Shown here: positions 17,601 to 29,600 of the stretch, one piece after another
Numbering within the stretch: position 1 is the stretch's first letter
Layout of the letters: each line of letters starts with the position of its first letter
Source of the DNA: Symbiodinium natans
Lineage: Eukaryota > Sar > Dinophyceae > Suessiales > Symbiodiniaceae
Direction of reading: 5' to 3'
DNA length: 32,500 nt
NCBI GenBank assembly: GCA_905221605.1
Contig: CAJNDS010002071.1
Coordinates: 422,501-455,000 of the forward strand
Program-made: the position numbers and the translations under genes
The notes under the pieces: generated by a model
What the model saw: only the letters and a program-made list of their open reading frames with translations
Told to the model about the DNA's origin: nothing
Database searches by the model: none

Positions 17601-20600
17601 TTATTATTAGTATTTTTATTATTGCTTATTTTATGTTATTATTAGTATTATTCTTATTATTGTGCATGTCACCTGCTTTGGCTACATGGCCAAACGGTCG
17701 ATATCCTGCCGCCCCGATTGGCTACGTGGCCAAACCGTCGATATCCTGCCGCCCCGATTGTGACCTGAAGGCGGAGTCGAACCAGCTTCGCTCTGCTGTG
17801 TGGGCCAGCGTGTTCTGACCGTCTTTGTTAGGGTTTAGGGTTTAGGGTTTAGGGTTTAGGGTTTAGGGTTTAGGGTTTAGGGTTTAGGGCTATGTGTGTA
17901 AGCATCATGGTGAAGACCGAGATAAAGTGGGTGTGTGTTGTCGTTTCGTTTGCGGCGGGGGGGGGGGGGTTCGTCTGTTCAGGGGCGGACCAGCAGAAGG
18001 GCAAGAAGGTCGGGGTCTTTGTTTAGTTTTTCTATTTGTTTGGTTTCGTTCGCAGGAAGTCGAGGTGGGGATTCTCGTCATTCTGGTCCCGGCAAATGCC
18101 TGTGTGCAGCTTGATTTTTCGTTGCATGCTTGTGCGTGCGTGCGTTTGTAAGCGTCTGTGTGGTGTGGTCCTTCTTTGTCGTCGGGGGGGTTTTGGGCGT
18201 TTTTGTTCGGCTCGGTGTCTGAGTCCCTACTCCCCAAATCTCTAGAACCTGATGTCTCTAATCCTTCCCAAATCCTTCCAGATCCCCAAGCCCTTGACAC
18301 CCGAAATGCCAAAGCCTTACAAGCCTTCAAACCTAAACACCAACCCTCAAATCCTGGATCCGGGTCGGAGGAACTTTGCGAATCGGTTTTCACCAACCTG
18401 GCGCGCGGGCCCTCGGGCGGCTTGTTGTTTGAGACTCAGGGCCATTTAGGGTGATTCCATGACTGAAGCCTTACCCTAAACCCTAAACCCTAAACCCTAA
18501 ACCCTGAACCCTGAACCCTGAACCCCCTAAACCCTAAACCCTAAACCCTAAACCCTAAACCCTTAACCCTAAACCCTAAACCCTAAACCCTAACCCCTAA
18601 ACCCCCAAACCCTAAACCCCTGCAACTACCCAGTGAGGCTGGTGCAGCTGAAATACGGCAGCAGCCTCGACGCGGACAGCGTGGAGAGACCCAAGGTGTC
18701 CACACTGAACCCCACACCCTAATGATGGTCCCTTTTTGGGTGCCCTAAAGGAGGGCCACTCTGAACCCCAAACCCTAAGTTGTTTAATACCCTAGACCCT
18801 AAGCCCTAAACCCTAAACCCTAAAGGGGGGTCACCTTGCTCGAAACCCTTGTTTGGTTTCAGGGTTTCAAGGCTTAAGGGTGTGGCTTAGGGTTCAGGGT
18901 TGGGGCTTATCAGGTTTGTAAACCCTAAACCCTAAACCCTAAACCCTAAACCCTAAACCCTAAACCCCGTAAGTTGTGGGTTCAGTGCAGGAAAAGATTT
19001 TCTGTCCGTCAGGGGGTCGAGGATCTTGGCGAAGCGAAGGTTCGTAGGGTTGTGGGATCTAAGGGTTGAGGGATCTAAGCGTTGAGGGATCTAAGGGTTG
19101 AGGGATCTAAGGGTTTAGGGATTAGGGTTTAGGGTACCCTTAGTAACCCTAAAGCCATGAAAGCCTAAAGCCCTAAAGCCCTCGACCTGACGCACAGGTG
19201 CTCCAGGAGGGCGCCAAATCGGCTTCCGAGGCATTGAAGCTGAATGCCAAGAATGTCTGCGCCTGAGACCAAGGCTAGGTGAGACCAAAGCTAGTCAGGG
19301 TTTAGGGTTTAGGGTTTAGGGTTTAGGGTTTAGGGTTTAGGGTTTAGGGTTTAGGGTTTAGGGTTTAGGGTTTAGGGTTTAGGGTTTAGGGTTTAGGGTT
19401 TAGGGTTTAGGTAACTAGGCCCTTGGGACAGATCATATTTAGGCATATGTTTCTTTCATAAAAACAGTTCAGTCTTTTCCCTTATTGGTTTTAAGAGGAT
19501 CAAATTTAAGAATATGTTGTGTTTTTTCATAAAGGCAGTTCATGCTTTTCCCTTATTGTTTAAGGGATCATCTTTAGGAATATGGTTTTGTCATAGAAAG
19601 CAGTTCATACTTTTCCTCATTGGGTTTTAAGAGGATCATGTTTAGGAATATGCTTTTCAGAGGGTTGTGCGGGCCATCCTAGAACTTCCCCTTGTTGGGT
19701 TTAAGAGGGCCATCTTTAGGAATATGATTTTCAGAGGGTTTCAAAGGGGCCATCCTAGAAAACAATGCGGGTTTAGGGTTTAGGGTTTAGTGTTTAGGGT
19801 TTAGGGTTTAGGGTTTAAGGGCCCTTAGGGTTTTCAGGGCCCTGGACTCAGGGTCTACGTTTCAAGGGCTTAAAAGGATGTAAGGGTTTGTGAGTCAAGG
19901 GTGTAGGCCCTAGGCGAGTTCATCTACAACAAATCCGCCGCTTTTTGGGCGGTCGCGTGCTTACACAGTACCACTGAACCCGAACTAAACTTACTAAACC
20001 CTGAACATCTACCTACACCCCCTTGAACCTTTAACTCTACCCCAAACCCTACACCCTCATACCCCAATACCCTAGCGCTACCCGAAACCCTAAACCCTAA
20101 ACCTAAACCCGAAACCCTAAACCCTAAACCCTAAACCCCCTACAGAACCGCCCTCTCTGCTGGCATGGGAGGTCAAGGCGCTCTTCCGCCGGGCAGCCAT
20201 CAATGCCGTGTTGGCCAAGGACTGTGAGAGTAACTCTGAGGCCTGCCGTGGGGTTAGGGTTTAGGGTTTTAGGGTTTTAGGGTTTTAGGGTTTTAGGGTT
20301 TTAGGGTTTTAGGGTTTTAGGGTTTTAGGGTTTTAGGGTTTTAGGGTTTTAGGGTTTTAAGTTTTTAGGGTTTTAGGGTTTTAGGGTTTTAGGGTTTTAG
20401 GGTTTTAGGGTTTTAGGGTTTAGGGTTTAGGGTTTAGGGTTTAGGGTCTAGGGTCTAGGGTCTGCAACCAAGGAGTTGGCCGTTTAGGGGTGCAGTGTAG
20501 GTGTTTGGTGAGGTTTAGGGTTTAGGGTTTAGGGTTTAGGGTTTAGGGTTTAGAGTTTAGGGGTTCGGAGTTTCGGGGGTTGGTTTGGGGGTTTAGGGGT

Positions 20601-23600
20601 TTCGGGGGTTTTGGGGGGTTAGGTTTTAGGGTGGTTCCCTGATACTCCCCAGTTCCCCGACACGCCCCGATAATCCTTGAGGGCTCCCTAGGGTTTTTGT
20701 TAAGGCTACCTCCCCATGAACCCCCCTCCCTTAATGACCCTGGAACTGAAGCTCTAAACCCTAAACCCTAAACCCTAAACCCTAAACCCTAAACCCTAAA
20801 CCCTAAACCCTAAACCCTAAACCCTAAACCCTAAACCCTAAACCCTAAACCCTAAACCCTAAACCCTAAACCCTAAACCTAAAAAGCAAGTCCTGATCCC
20901 AAGGCCCCCAAACCCCCTCAGACCCCAAACCTTAAACCAAGGTGGCCTCGGGGGTTCAGGGAGTTAAGGGTTTCGGTAGGGTTTAGGGTTTAGGGTCTAG
21001 GGTCTAGGGTCTAGGGTCTAGCGTCTAGGGTCTAGGGTCTAGGGTCTAGGGTCTAGGGTCTAGGGTCTAGGGTTTAGGGTTTAGGGTTTAGGGTTTAGGG
21101 TTGAGAGTTGAGGGTTGATGGTTTAGGGTTTAGGGTTGAGGGTTGAGGGTTTAGGGTCTAGGGCCCCCCCTTCGGGCATGTGCAGGCGCAGGCGCTCTGC
21201 GCGGAGTCGAAGGCCGACCTTGTGAAAGTGGTCGAGGCGCCCCCGGGGAGCTCGAAACCGTGCAGGGGGTTTAGGGTTTAGGGTTTAGGGTTTAGGGTTT
21301 AGGGTTTAGGGTTTAGGGTTTGGGGTTTGGGGTTTGGGGTTTGGGGTTTGGGGTTTGGGTTGAGCATTTCTTGGGTTTAGGGTATAAGGGAGTAGGATTC
21401 CCGTATAATCAGGACCCCAATAAGGTACCCCTAATTTCGGAAGGTTGAAGGTTTAGGTTTTTGGGTTTCAGGGTTTAGGGTTTAAAGTTTAAGGTATAGA
21501 TTTTGTGTCTTTTTAGGGTTTTAGGGTTCTAGGGTTTTCGTGTTTTAGGGTTCTAGGGGTTTAGGAGCTTGGGATTAAGGGTTTAGGTAGGGACTGAATG
21601 TAAAAGGTAACCCTCAGCCCTGAAACCATGAGTCCCCTAAAGTCTTCTTCAATTCCGGACCTCGCATTTTCATTTCTAAGCCCTCAAGCCTAGATCCTAA
21701 ACCCTAACCCTAAACACCAAACCCCTAAACCCCTAAACCCTCGAAACTTCGTCTGTTCGGGTTGCGGACTCTGAGACTCTGGTTCCAGATAGAAACCCGA
21801 CTCAGCAACCTTTCCCCTCCCCTCCCCCAAGCCCCAGCGGTTTTTTGGGGCTTCGGGCTTAGGGTTTAGGGTGTAGGGCTTGGGGGTTTAGGGTTCTTAG
21901 ACCCTACACCCCCAAGCCAATACCTAAACCTAAACCCCAAACCCCAAACCCTAAACCCTAAACCCTAAACCCCTTAAAAACCCTTTAAAAAAAAGCAAAC
22001 CCTAAACCCTATACCCCCCCCCCCCCCCCCCCCCTATCAAACCTCATAAAGCCCTCCAAAACAAAATGCAACCAATAAAACCTAATAATCCCTAATAAAC
22101 CCGAACCCCTAACCCCCACTTGGAGGTTCATGGTACTTATTAGCCAATTCTATCTGTACTTATAACTGTACTTATAACCATCTTAGGGCACTTAGGGGGG
22201 CTTAAAAGTGGTCGCCCCTAAACCCTAAACCCTAAACCCTGAACCCTAAACCCTAAACCCTAAGCCCTAAGCCCTAAACCCTAAACCCTAAACCCCAAAC
22301 CCGTTAGTAAGTACCATGAACCTGAAAGCAAGCCCAGGGGCATCTTGTCGTTCGCCCCTAAACCCTAAACCCGAAACCCTAAACCCTAAACCCTAAACCC
22401 TAAACCCTAAACCCTAAAATCGCCAGGCGGAGCCTCAGAACAAGGAGGCCCGCGCGGAGCTCAAAGCGGTGCAGGCCTCTTTGGCTTGGGGGCCTTTGGA
22501 TGTGTGTGGATGTTCCGGGGTTTAGGGTTTTTTGGGTTTTGGGTTTAGGGTTTAGGGTTTTTTAGGGTTTAGGGTTTAGGGTTTAGGGTTTAGGGTTTAG
22601 GGTTTAGGGTTTAGGTTTAGGGTTTAGGGTTTAGGGTTTAGGGTTTAGGGTTTAGGGTTTAAGGTGGTGTCTTCACGAGGGCCTCAAGGGGATGTTGAGG
22701 GGGGTTAACCGTTGATGAGCTCCAAGGGCTCACAGGCTTTGAGGAGTTCTACTGAACGGCGAGAATTTATGGGGATTCAACGGGGGTTTGGGGTTTAGGG
22801 TTTAGGGTTTAAGGTTTAAGGGTCTAAGATTGGGATCTTCCCCCTTCTACTAGCAGCTCCTGAGTCGGGACTATAGCCATGACAATCCCGATTGAGGACT
22901 GCTGTATCAGGGGGAATGGTCCCAAGCCTAAGAGCTTAAGGGCTTAGGCTAGTAGGGATTACGACAAGTCCAAGAGGCAGATGCGGAAGGCAGTCAGGGA
23001 CATACGCAGAATAAACAAAACCGTTCCCCAATCTGCACAGAAGAAGAACCTAGCAAAAAGACATGTACAACTAGTTCCACATGCAGTAGCAATTATATTA
23101 CCTTGCAAATGAACGTTGGAAAAGTCTCTCCCAAGAAAACGCTTCGAACACTATTCAATTTCTGGAAGACACTGACGTACCTGTGGAAATTTCTACAACT
23201 CGGGGGCCGGATGTAAGGAGTAGGTCAGGGGCAATTGATTTGGGGGGTTGCGAAAATACGGGACCCCGAATCTGGACCCCCAAATAGTAGGATTCCCTTA
23301 GAATAAGGACCCCAATAAGGTACCGCCTATTTTGAGGACCCCTGTCTGGACTTCGATCCTGCAAGCCAAGTTAGTAAGTAGAAAGGATTCGCAGTTTGCT
23401 AATGCAGCCTCCAAGTCCAAGAGGCCGAAAACACAGAGGTAATAGCTTTAGCAACCGAAAGAAGGCTATGAGGAAGCGGGTAATTTCAAGGTCCTATATG
23501 GGCACTCAACGCTAAGAGTTCATATCATTCCGTACAGGGTTTCTAGGCTAGGAGTTAACCCTAAACTCCAAACCCCAAACCCTAAACCCTAGACCCAAGT

Positions 23601-26600
23601 TCAGGCATTGAGTTTTTTTATCTGCCTGCTGGCGAAGCCAGGAGCACCTCAAGCAGTTGAAGCGTGAGGAGCGGGAAGGTCACTTCGGGTTTGCGAATGT
23701 TCTAAACCCTAAACCCTAAACCCTAAACCCTAAACCCTAAACCCTAAACCCTAACCCTAAACCCTAAACCCTAAGCCTTCATGTAACCGTCATGTTGGCA
23801 ATCTTAGGGCTCCATGCGGTATACATGCGAGGCAAAGTTTTAGCAACGAACCCTCAACCCTAGACGCCCTGAAGCCTCACAACCTTACAGCCCGAAAGCG
23901 AAGAACCCTGCCCTGCAGGTGAAAAGAGGGAGTTCTCCTTTGCTTCCACGCTTTCCGGCCTGGGTTTCAAGGAGAGCCGCGCAGCTTTGGGTTAGTAGGG
24001 TTTAGGGTTCAGGGTTTAGGGTTTAGGGTTTAGGGATACAGTAGCTAACACTAGAAAGGTCATCCGTATTGGAATATGGTTACGGGGCGACCAAGGTCAA
24101 ACAAAAGCCATAGGTATGGGTTGTATGCTGTGCTTTCCCCCAAGGGCTCTTCGGATCTGGGTGTTTTTTGGGGAAATTCTTTCGTTACCAGAGTGTACTC
24201 AAGGCCAAAATTTTATATGTTTGGTATTATGAAGTATTACCATGTTACGTCGCTCGCTGTTGGGGTGATGCGGCTTCAGGGTGCAACATTGAGTGTGTAG
24301 GGTTTGCGAAGTTGGGGGGTTTGACGACATGATGTTTGTGCCTTTTTGGTACGCCAAACTACAAGGAGTTCTTTGTAGACTAATGGGCTTAGACTCGGGT
24401 TTAGAGTTTATGCTTTAGGGTTTAGGCCTTGTTTTCAGTGAATGCCCACCCCTGTCAACCCTACACCGCAAACCACAAAGCGCAGGAGAAGGACTTGCTC
24501 GGGGATGGTTCCATCCGCAAGCAGCAGATCTCAGCAGGTGATGGCGGCAAGTGGCTCAACGAGGTGCCCGGAGAGGGGGGGGGGGTTAGGGGTTAGGGGA
24601 TTGGGGGTTTAGGGGTTTAGGGGTTTAGGGGTTTAGGGGTTTAGGGGTTTAGGGGTTTAGGGGTTTAGGGTTTAGGGGTTTGGGGTTTGGGGTTTGGGGT
24701 TTGGGATTTGGGGGGGGGGCGGGGGGCAGAACTATGAGGGCTCGCAAAATCGGCCCGTGGGTTTCTGGTTGGTGTGGGGGTTTGGGGGGTTTAGGGTTTA
24801 GGGTCTAGGGTTCGGGGTTTAGGGTCTAGGGTCTCGGGGTTTGGGGTTTAGGGCTTAGTTCTGAGACGAGAAAGCTGCTGCTAGGACTGGATGGACTGGA
24901 AAGGCGCCACGAAGTGCACGGCGCCTAGAGCCTCACGACCAGCGGGTTTTACAACACAACTTACCGTTGGTGAGTTAGAAGGGGAATGAGGGAATGAGTG
25001 AGGTACCCTACAAAATCCCTTAAAGGGTATATATGGGGCGATATAGGGTGCCTGAGTCCCTCATTCCCGACTAAGCAACAGTAAGAAAAGTGTCAGGGCA
25101 TGCTTAGGCCTCCAAGTTACCCACAATAGGCCTTAAATCAGAGACCCATCTTTTTGTGGTAGACTCTCTTCATTATGGTTTAGGGTTTAGGGTGTAGGGG
25201 GTCCCTTTAGAGTTCCCATTAAAAAAAACAATGAGCTAAATGCATTTTGAGGGTACACGCAAAGTGCTTCGGGGTGTGCTGTGGAAGCCTCAAGCCCTGT
25301 ACTGGATTTAGGCCCTAGACAAAGTTTTACCCCGAGCTCTCAACTGAACCCTACACCCCTGGTCTGCCTGATCAAGATCCCAACCGCCGGACTTCAGTTG
25401 GCAGAGGTTGGGCTTTTGATCTCTGGCTTTGGCACGTTCGAGTTTCTCTTCGAATGTCTCGTCCGGGGTCAGGGGTACGTATATGGCTGCTGCTCAAAAT
25501 TTGGGTCCCCGAAACCCAAAACCCTTAACCCGAAACCCTAAACCCTTTCGTGCGGGCCTTTGTATGAGGATTACAGGAAACCCAGTCGTAATCCCCTAAT
25601 CCGAAAGACCTGAAACCTAGTTCTCAAAATCGTCCTTTCTTCAAGACGCAAGACCCTACCACCTAAACCCACACTCAAGAGGACTCATTCCCCAAACCCT
25701 CCCTCAAAGAACCCAGTAAATACATTCTTGTTGCCACGTTGCAGTGAGGCGCCCTGTACGACTCTGAAGCAACCTGCAAGAAGCATAGGTTCGAGTTCTT
25801 AAGGTAGTACAGCCCTACACCCTCAACCCTCAAACCTCAACCCTCAACCCTAAACCCTAAAAACCCAAAGACCTAAGCCCTAAGCCCTAAGCCCTAAGAC
25901 CTAAGCCCTAAGCCCTAAGCCCTAAGCCCTGAGCCCTAAGCCCTAAGCCCTAAACCAAAAGTCGGGTTTTCATCTCTCCGTACAAAGAAGCCCCAACGCC
26001 GAGTGCTCCGGACCCACGACCCGAGGCGTGGTGCACCTGGCTGTGCGGCAAGCCAGCCTGCGGCCGAGGAGCTTAGGGTTTAGGGTTTAGGGTTTAAGGT
26101 TTAGGGTAGGGTTTAGGGTTTGAGGTTTAGGGTAAGATGAATATTACATATTTTCGTGCGAAGATGACAGTATTAGGTATGTAAGCCTTAACCCGAAACC
26201 CTAAGCCCTAAACCCTTTGATTGTGAGTTGAGGGTTCAAGTTACTCCTCTTTGAAAAACCCGGCTGGCTTTGAGGCGGTGGGGTTTGCGGTCTCTGGGCA
26301 CTGGGTCTGTGAGTTTCAGGGTTCATATGGGTTTAGGGTTTAGGGTTTAGGGCTTAGGGCTTAGGGCTTAGGGATGCAGACGCGTTGGGAGCCTGAAGCT
26401 TGTTTCCACCGGTCCTCCGACGCTCATGCAGCGCAGCGTGGCATCAAGGTCCTATCTGAGACCGTTAAAGGTGGGCAGCTTCCCTGATGAGGAGCCTGTA
26501 TAAGCCATACACGGTTTAGGGTTTAGGGTTTAGGGCTTACGGCTGAGGATTTAGGATAGTCTCTCGTATAAGATGCTTGCATAAGGTCATACAACGCTTG

Positions 26601-29600
26601 TATATTCATGTCTCATATAGACAGTATCCACCCGCCTGAAGTTGTCCTTTGTCTCAGGGTTTAGGGTTTAGGGTTTAGGGTTTAGGGTTTAGGGGTTGGG
26701 GCTTAGGGCTTAGGGCTTAGGGCTTAGGGCTTAGGGCTTAGGGCTTAGGGCTTAGGGCTTAGGGCTTAGGGCTTAGGGCTTAGGGCTTAGGGCTTAGGGT
26801 AAAGGTTTGGTCGGCCTTTGTTAGTTCAAGCCTCCTCGCCGTGGCAATTCCTCCCAACAGAGCGAAGGCGAAGTGTCTGTGCAAGCGAAGAAGGAATATA
26901 GGCCCAATCCCTCATCTCTCAGCCCCCATCCCTGGTGCCTAAACCCTAAACCCTAAAAACCTGAGCCCCAAACCCTAGCCCTAAACCCTAAACCCAAAGC
27001 CCAAACCCTGAGCCCGAAACCCTGGCAAAACCCTAAACCCTAAACCCTAAACCCTAAACCCTAAACCCTAAACCCTAAACCCTAAACCCTAAACCCTAAA
27101 CCCTAAACCCTAAACCCTAAACCCTAAACCCTAAACCCTAAACGCGACGTGGAGACGCTGAGGTCAGTCAGGGCCGGCTGCCTCGACCTCGGAGACAGCC
27201 AGAATCCCTCACTCCGCAGAGCTGTTTAGGGTTTAGGGTTTAGGGTCTAGGGTCTAGGGTCTAGGGTTTAGGGTTTAGGGTTTAGGGTTTAGGGTTTAGG
27301 GAACCCTAAACCCTTAAAGCCCTAAACCCTACAACCCCCAAACTTCCCTGCAAACCTGCAAGAGAGTTGACCCCCCCAGCTGCCCCTTGGCGATGAACTT
27401 CCCAAGTCTCATACCCAGAAGCCAGGGGCCCGCGACCGTCCGCAGCCTCTGCAACCCGGAGTCCTCCAACCTACACCACCCTACTTAAGGTTTAGGGTTT
27501 AGGGTTTAGGGTTTAGGGTTTAGGGTTTAGGGTTTAGGGTTTAGGGTTTAGGGTTTGGGGCTAGGGCTTAGGGCTTAGGGCTTAGGGCTTAGGGCTTAGG
27601 GCTTAGGGCTTAGGGCTTAGGGCTTAGGGTTTAGGGCTTAGGGTTTAGGGTTTAGGGTTTAGGGTTTAGGGTTTAGGGTTTCGGGTTTAGGGTCAAGCGT
27701 AAATAGGGCATCCGAGGAATGGCCCGTAATTTGGGTCCCCTGTTATAGCCCTTCAAGTATGGGCCCTTAATTTGGGGACCCTTATACAACCCTATATACA
27801 CTTCATGTATTCAGGAACAATAATTAATGACTTCAAATCCCTTTAAACAAGGGTAAGGGACCACGCTCAGGGCCCGTGGTTCGGAACCTTAGAGTAAAGC
27901 CCTGGACCCCGAACCCTATTTTTTTTTTTCGAGGCCCCTGTGTCCTTCATTCTCGGCGACCCCGACATGCACGAGGGTGCCGGGGGGTTGGGCCAGGGAA
28001 TCTCTGCTGATCAGGGGCTTGAGAGGCTTGGAGTCTGGGTTTTAGGGTTTTGGGCTAGGGTTAGGGTTTAGGGCTAGGGTTAGGGTTTAGGGCGTAGGGC
28101 TTGGGTGTTTTTTCTTTTGAGTGTCTTGGAAGAGAGCCTGCTTGGAAGGCTTTGCACGAACAGCTGGGTGACGAGTTCGCGAGCTGACCCCAGCCCTAAA
28201 CCCTAAACGGACCTAAGCCCTCAACCCTAAACCCGACCCCTAAACCGTCAAGCTCAAACTCTAGCAAACCCCAAGCCCTAAGCTAAACCCTAAACCCTAA
28301 ACCCTAAACCCTAAACCCTAAACCCTAAACCCTAAACCCTAAACCCTAAACCCTAAACCCTAAACCCTAAACCCTAAACCCTGTCAACCCTAAGCCCTGA
28401 GCCCCTAAAGCCTCTAAACTAAACCCTCAACCCTAAGCCCTCCACCCGGGAGGCGTGAACGTCGCCGTGCGGTCCATGACCAAGGGTGAGGCCAGCCCCT
28501 GGGATTTAGGGTGTAGGGTTGTCGCCAATCTGAGGGTTCGGGGTTCAGGGTTTAGGAGTTAGGTTTAGGGTTTAGGGTTCAAGAAACCCTGAACCCAAGC
28601 CCCGAGGTCATCTTTCATCAAAACGGTGATAGCAAAGTGGCATGGCATGGCATCGTTGGGAGAGCAAAAAAACGCCAGCGCGCTCTCCATCCCGAATCTC
28701 CGAATCGCAATGCTCACTCGATGATGTAACATAGGGGCCTGAATAATTCGAATAGGGCTTTGGGGTTGGTTGTATTATAATTACAAATGGAATAATAATA
28801 ATCATAATAATAATAATAATTGCAATTATTCAGACCCCTTTGTTGGGCGTTCGGCTTAGGGGTTTACAACCCGCAAAGACTTGTTAAATATTGTCGCCAA
28901 TATCAGTTACTTCCATGCAACAAGAAAGCAAAGTTGCACAGATGTCCTAGCTTTGTCTTCTTCTTGCGATCACAGTAGTCACTAGTACGCTTCTTACGCA
29001 GACGCACTACCCATGGTTGTTACTATTGTTTCCGTTGTTGCTCTTGTATTGCCATGTATCATCTTTACTGCTGCTGCTGCTGCTGCTGATATATATATAT
29101 ATACACATGTATGTACATACATATATATATATATACTTATGTATACATACATATACATATTCTGAATACATACTCTCTCTCTCTCTATATATATATATAA
29201 GAACAATATCCTTAGCATTAACTTTTCAGCATTTGCCATTCCTCTTCGGAGGTGGCCAACTTCACCTTCGCCAGCCGCCGGCTGTCGGGCGACAGCGGCC
29301 TGACGAAGCTCCTGCCCAAGGTGGAGGCGGGAGCTCCGGAGGTAAGGTTTTAAGGGGGTTTAGGGTTTAGGGTTTAGGGTTTTTGTGGTTTGGGGTTCAG
29401 GGTGATGGAGTTAGCTGAGGGTTTAGTAGGGTTTGTGCACTTTTTCGTTCTTTGCGACATGGGCTTTTTGAAATCAAATTCCGAAGGGCTGTATGGAAAG
29501 GGGGACCATGGAACCGAGATGCGTGAACAGGGTTTTCTGGGAATGCTTCCGACATGCGTTTGCTTGGATTTTCTGGACCGGTCTTGAACGTGTTTCGTGT

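Larger units (their letters stand above)
15836..17770 (+). repeat. 1.9-kb intron: minisatellite, MITE, microsatellite, 40-bp repeats
   Basis: The intron starts with TTTAGGG (15836-15858). It then holds a degenerate 51-bp minisatellite (16265-16470), foldback element C1 (16601-16698), G runs (17099-17128), a long TTATTA/TTATTC microsatellite (17140-17675) and two 40-bp repeats (17678-17757). Telomeric units recur at 16857-16912. No gene is seen; open frames of 130-140 codons at 16150-16600 and 16948-17372 translate tandem repeats. Confidence 0.7.
21237..22426 (+). repeat. Intron with opposed telomeric ends
   Basis: It opens with TTTAGGG and TTTGGGG units (21268-21358) and closes with CCCTAAA (22357-22418) before CGCCAG. 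Inside are family F copy 2, CCCTAAA near 21925-21970, a C run (22014-22034) and family A copy 4. Confidence 0.8.
22475..23641 (+). repeat. Intron with TTTAGGG start and several mobile elements
   Basis: TTTAGGG units (22519-22661) open it and a few CCCTAAA units (23570-23592) precede the acceptor. It contains family B copy 1 (22830-22925) and family F copy 3 (23255-23335). The stretch 22930-23150 is unique, with no gene seen. Confidence 0.75.

Noticed and set aside
17678-17757. Relic of the dinoflagellate spliced leader
   Set aside because: The reverse strand shares only CGTAGCCA with the leader; the rest does not match, and the 40-bp period has another explanation.
17905-18396. 163-codon minus-strand frame
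   Set aside because: Proline and Arg/Thr-rich reading through G-run complement, overlapping + strand candidates; no recognisable feature.
27976-28020. A 37-nt intron (27977-28014) joining HEG to GLER
   Set aside because: The phase does not fit and the length is too small; splicing 27976 to 28453 restores the exact FKBP spacing instead.
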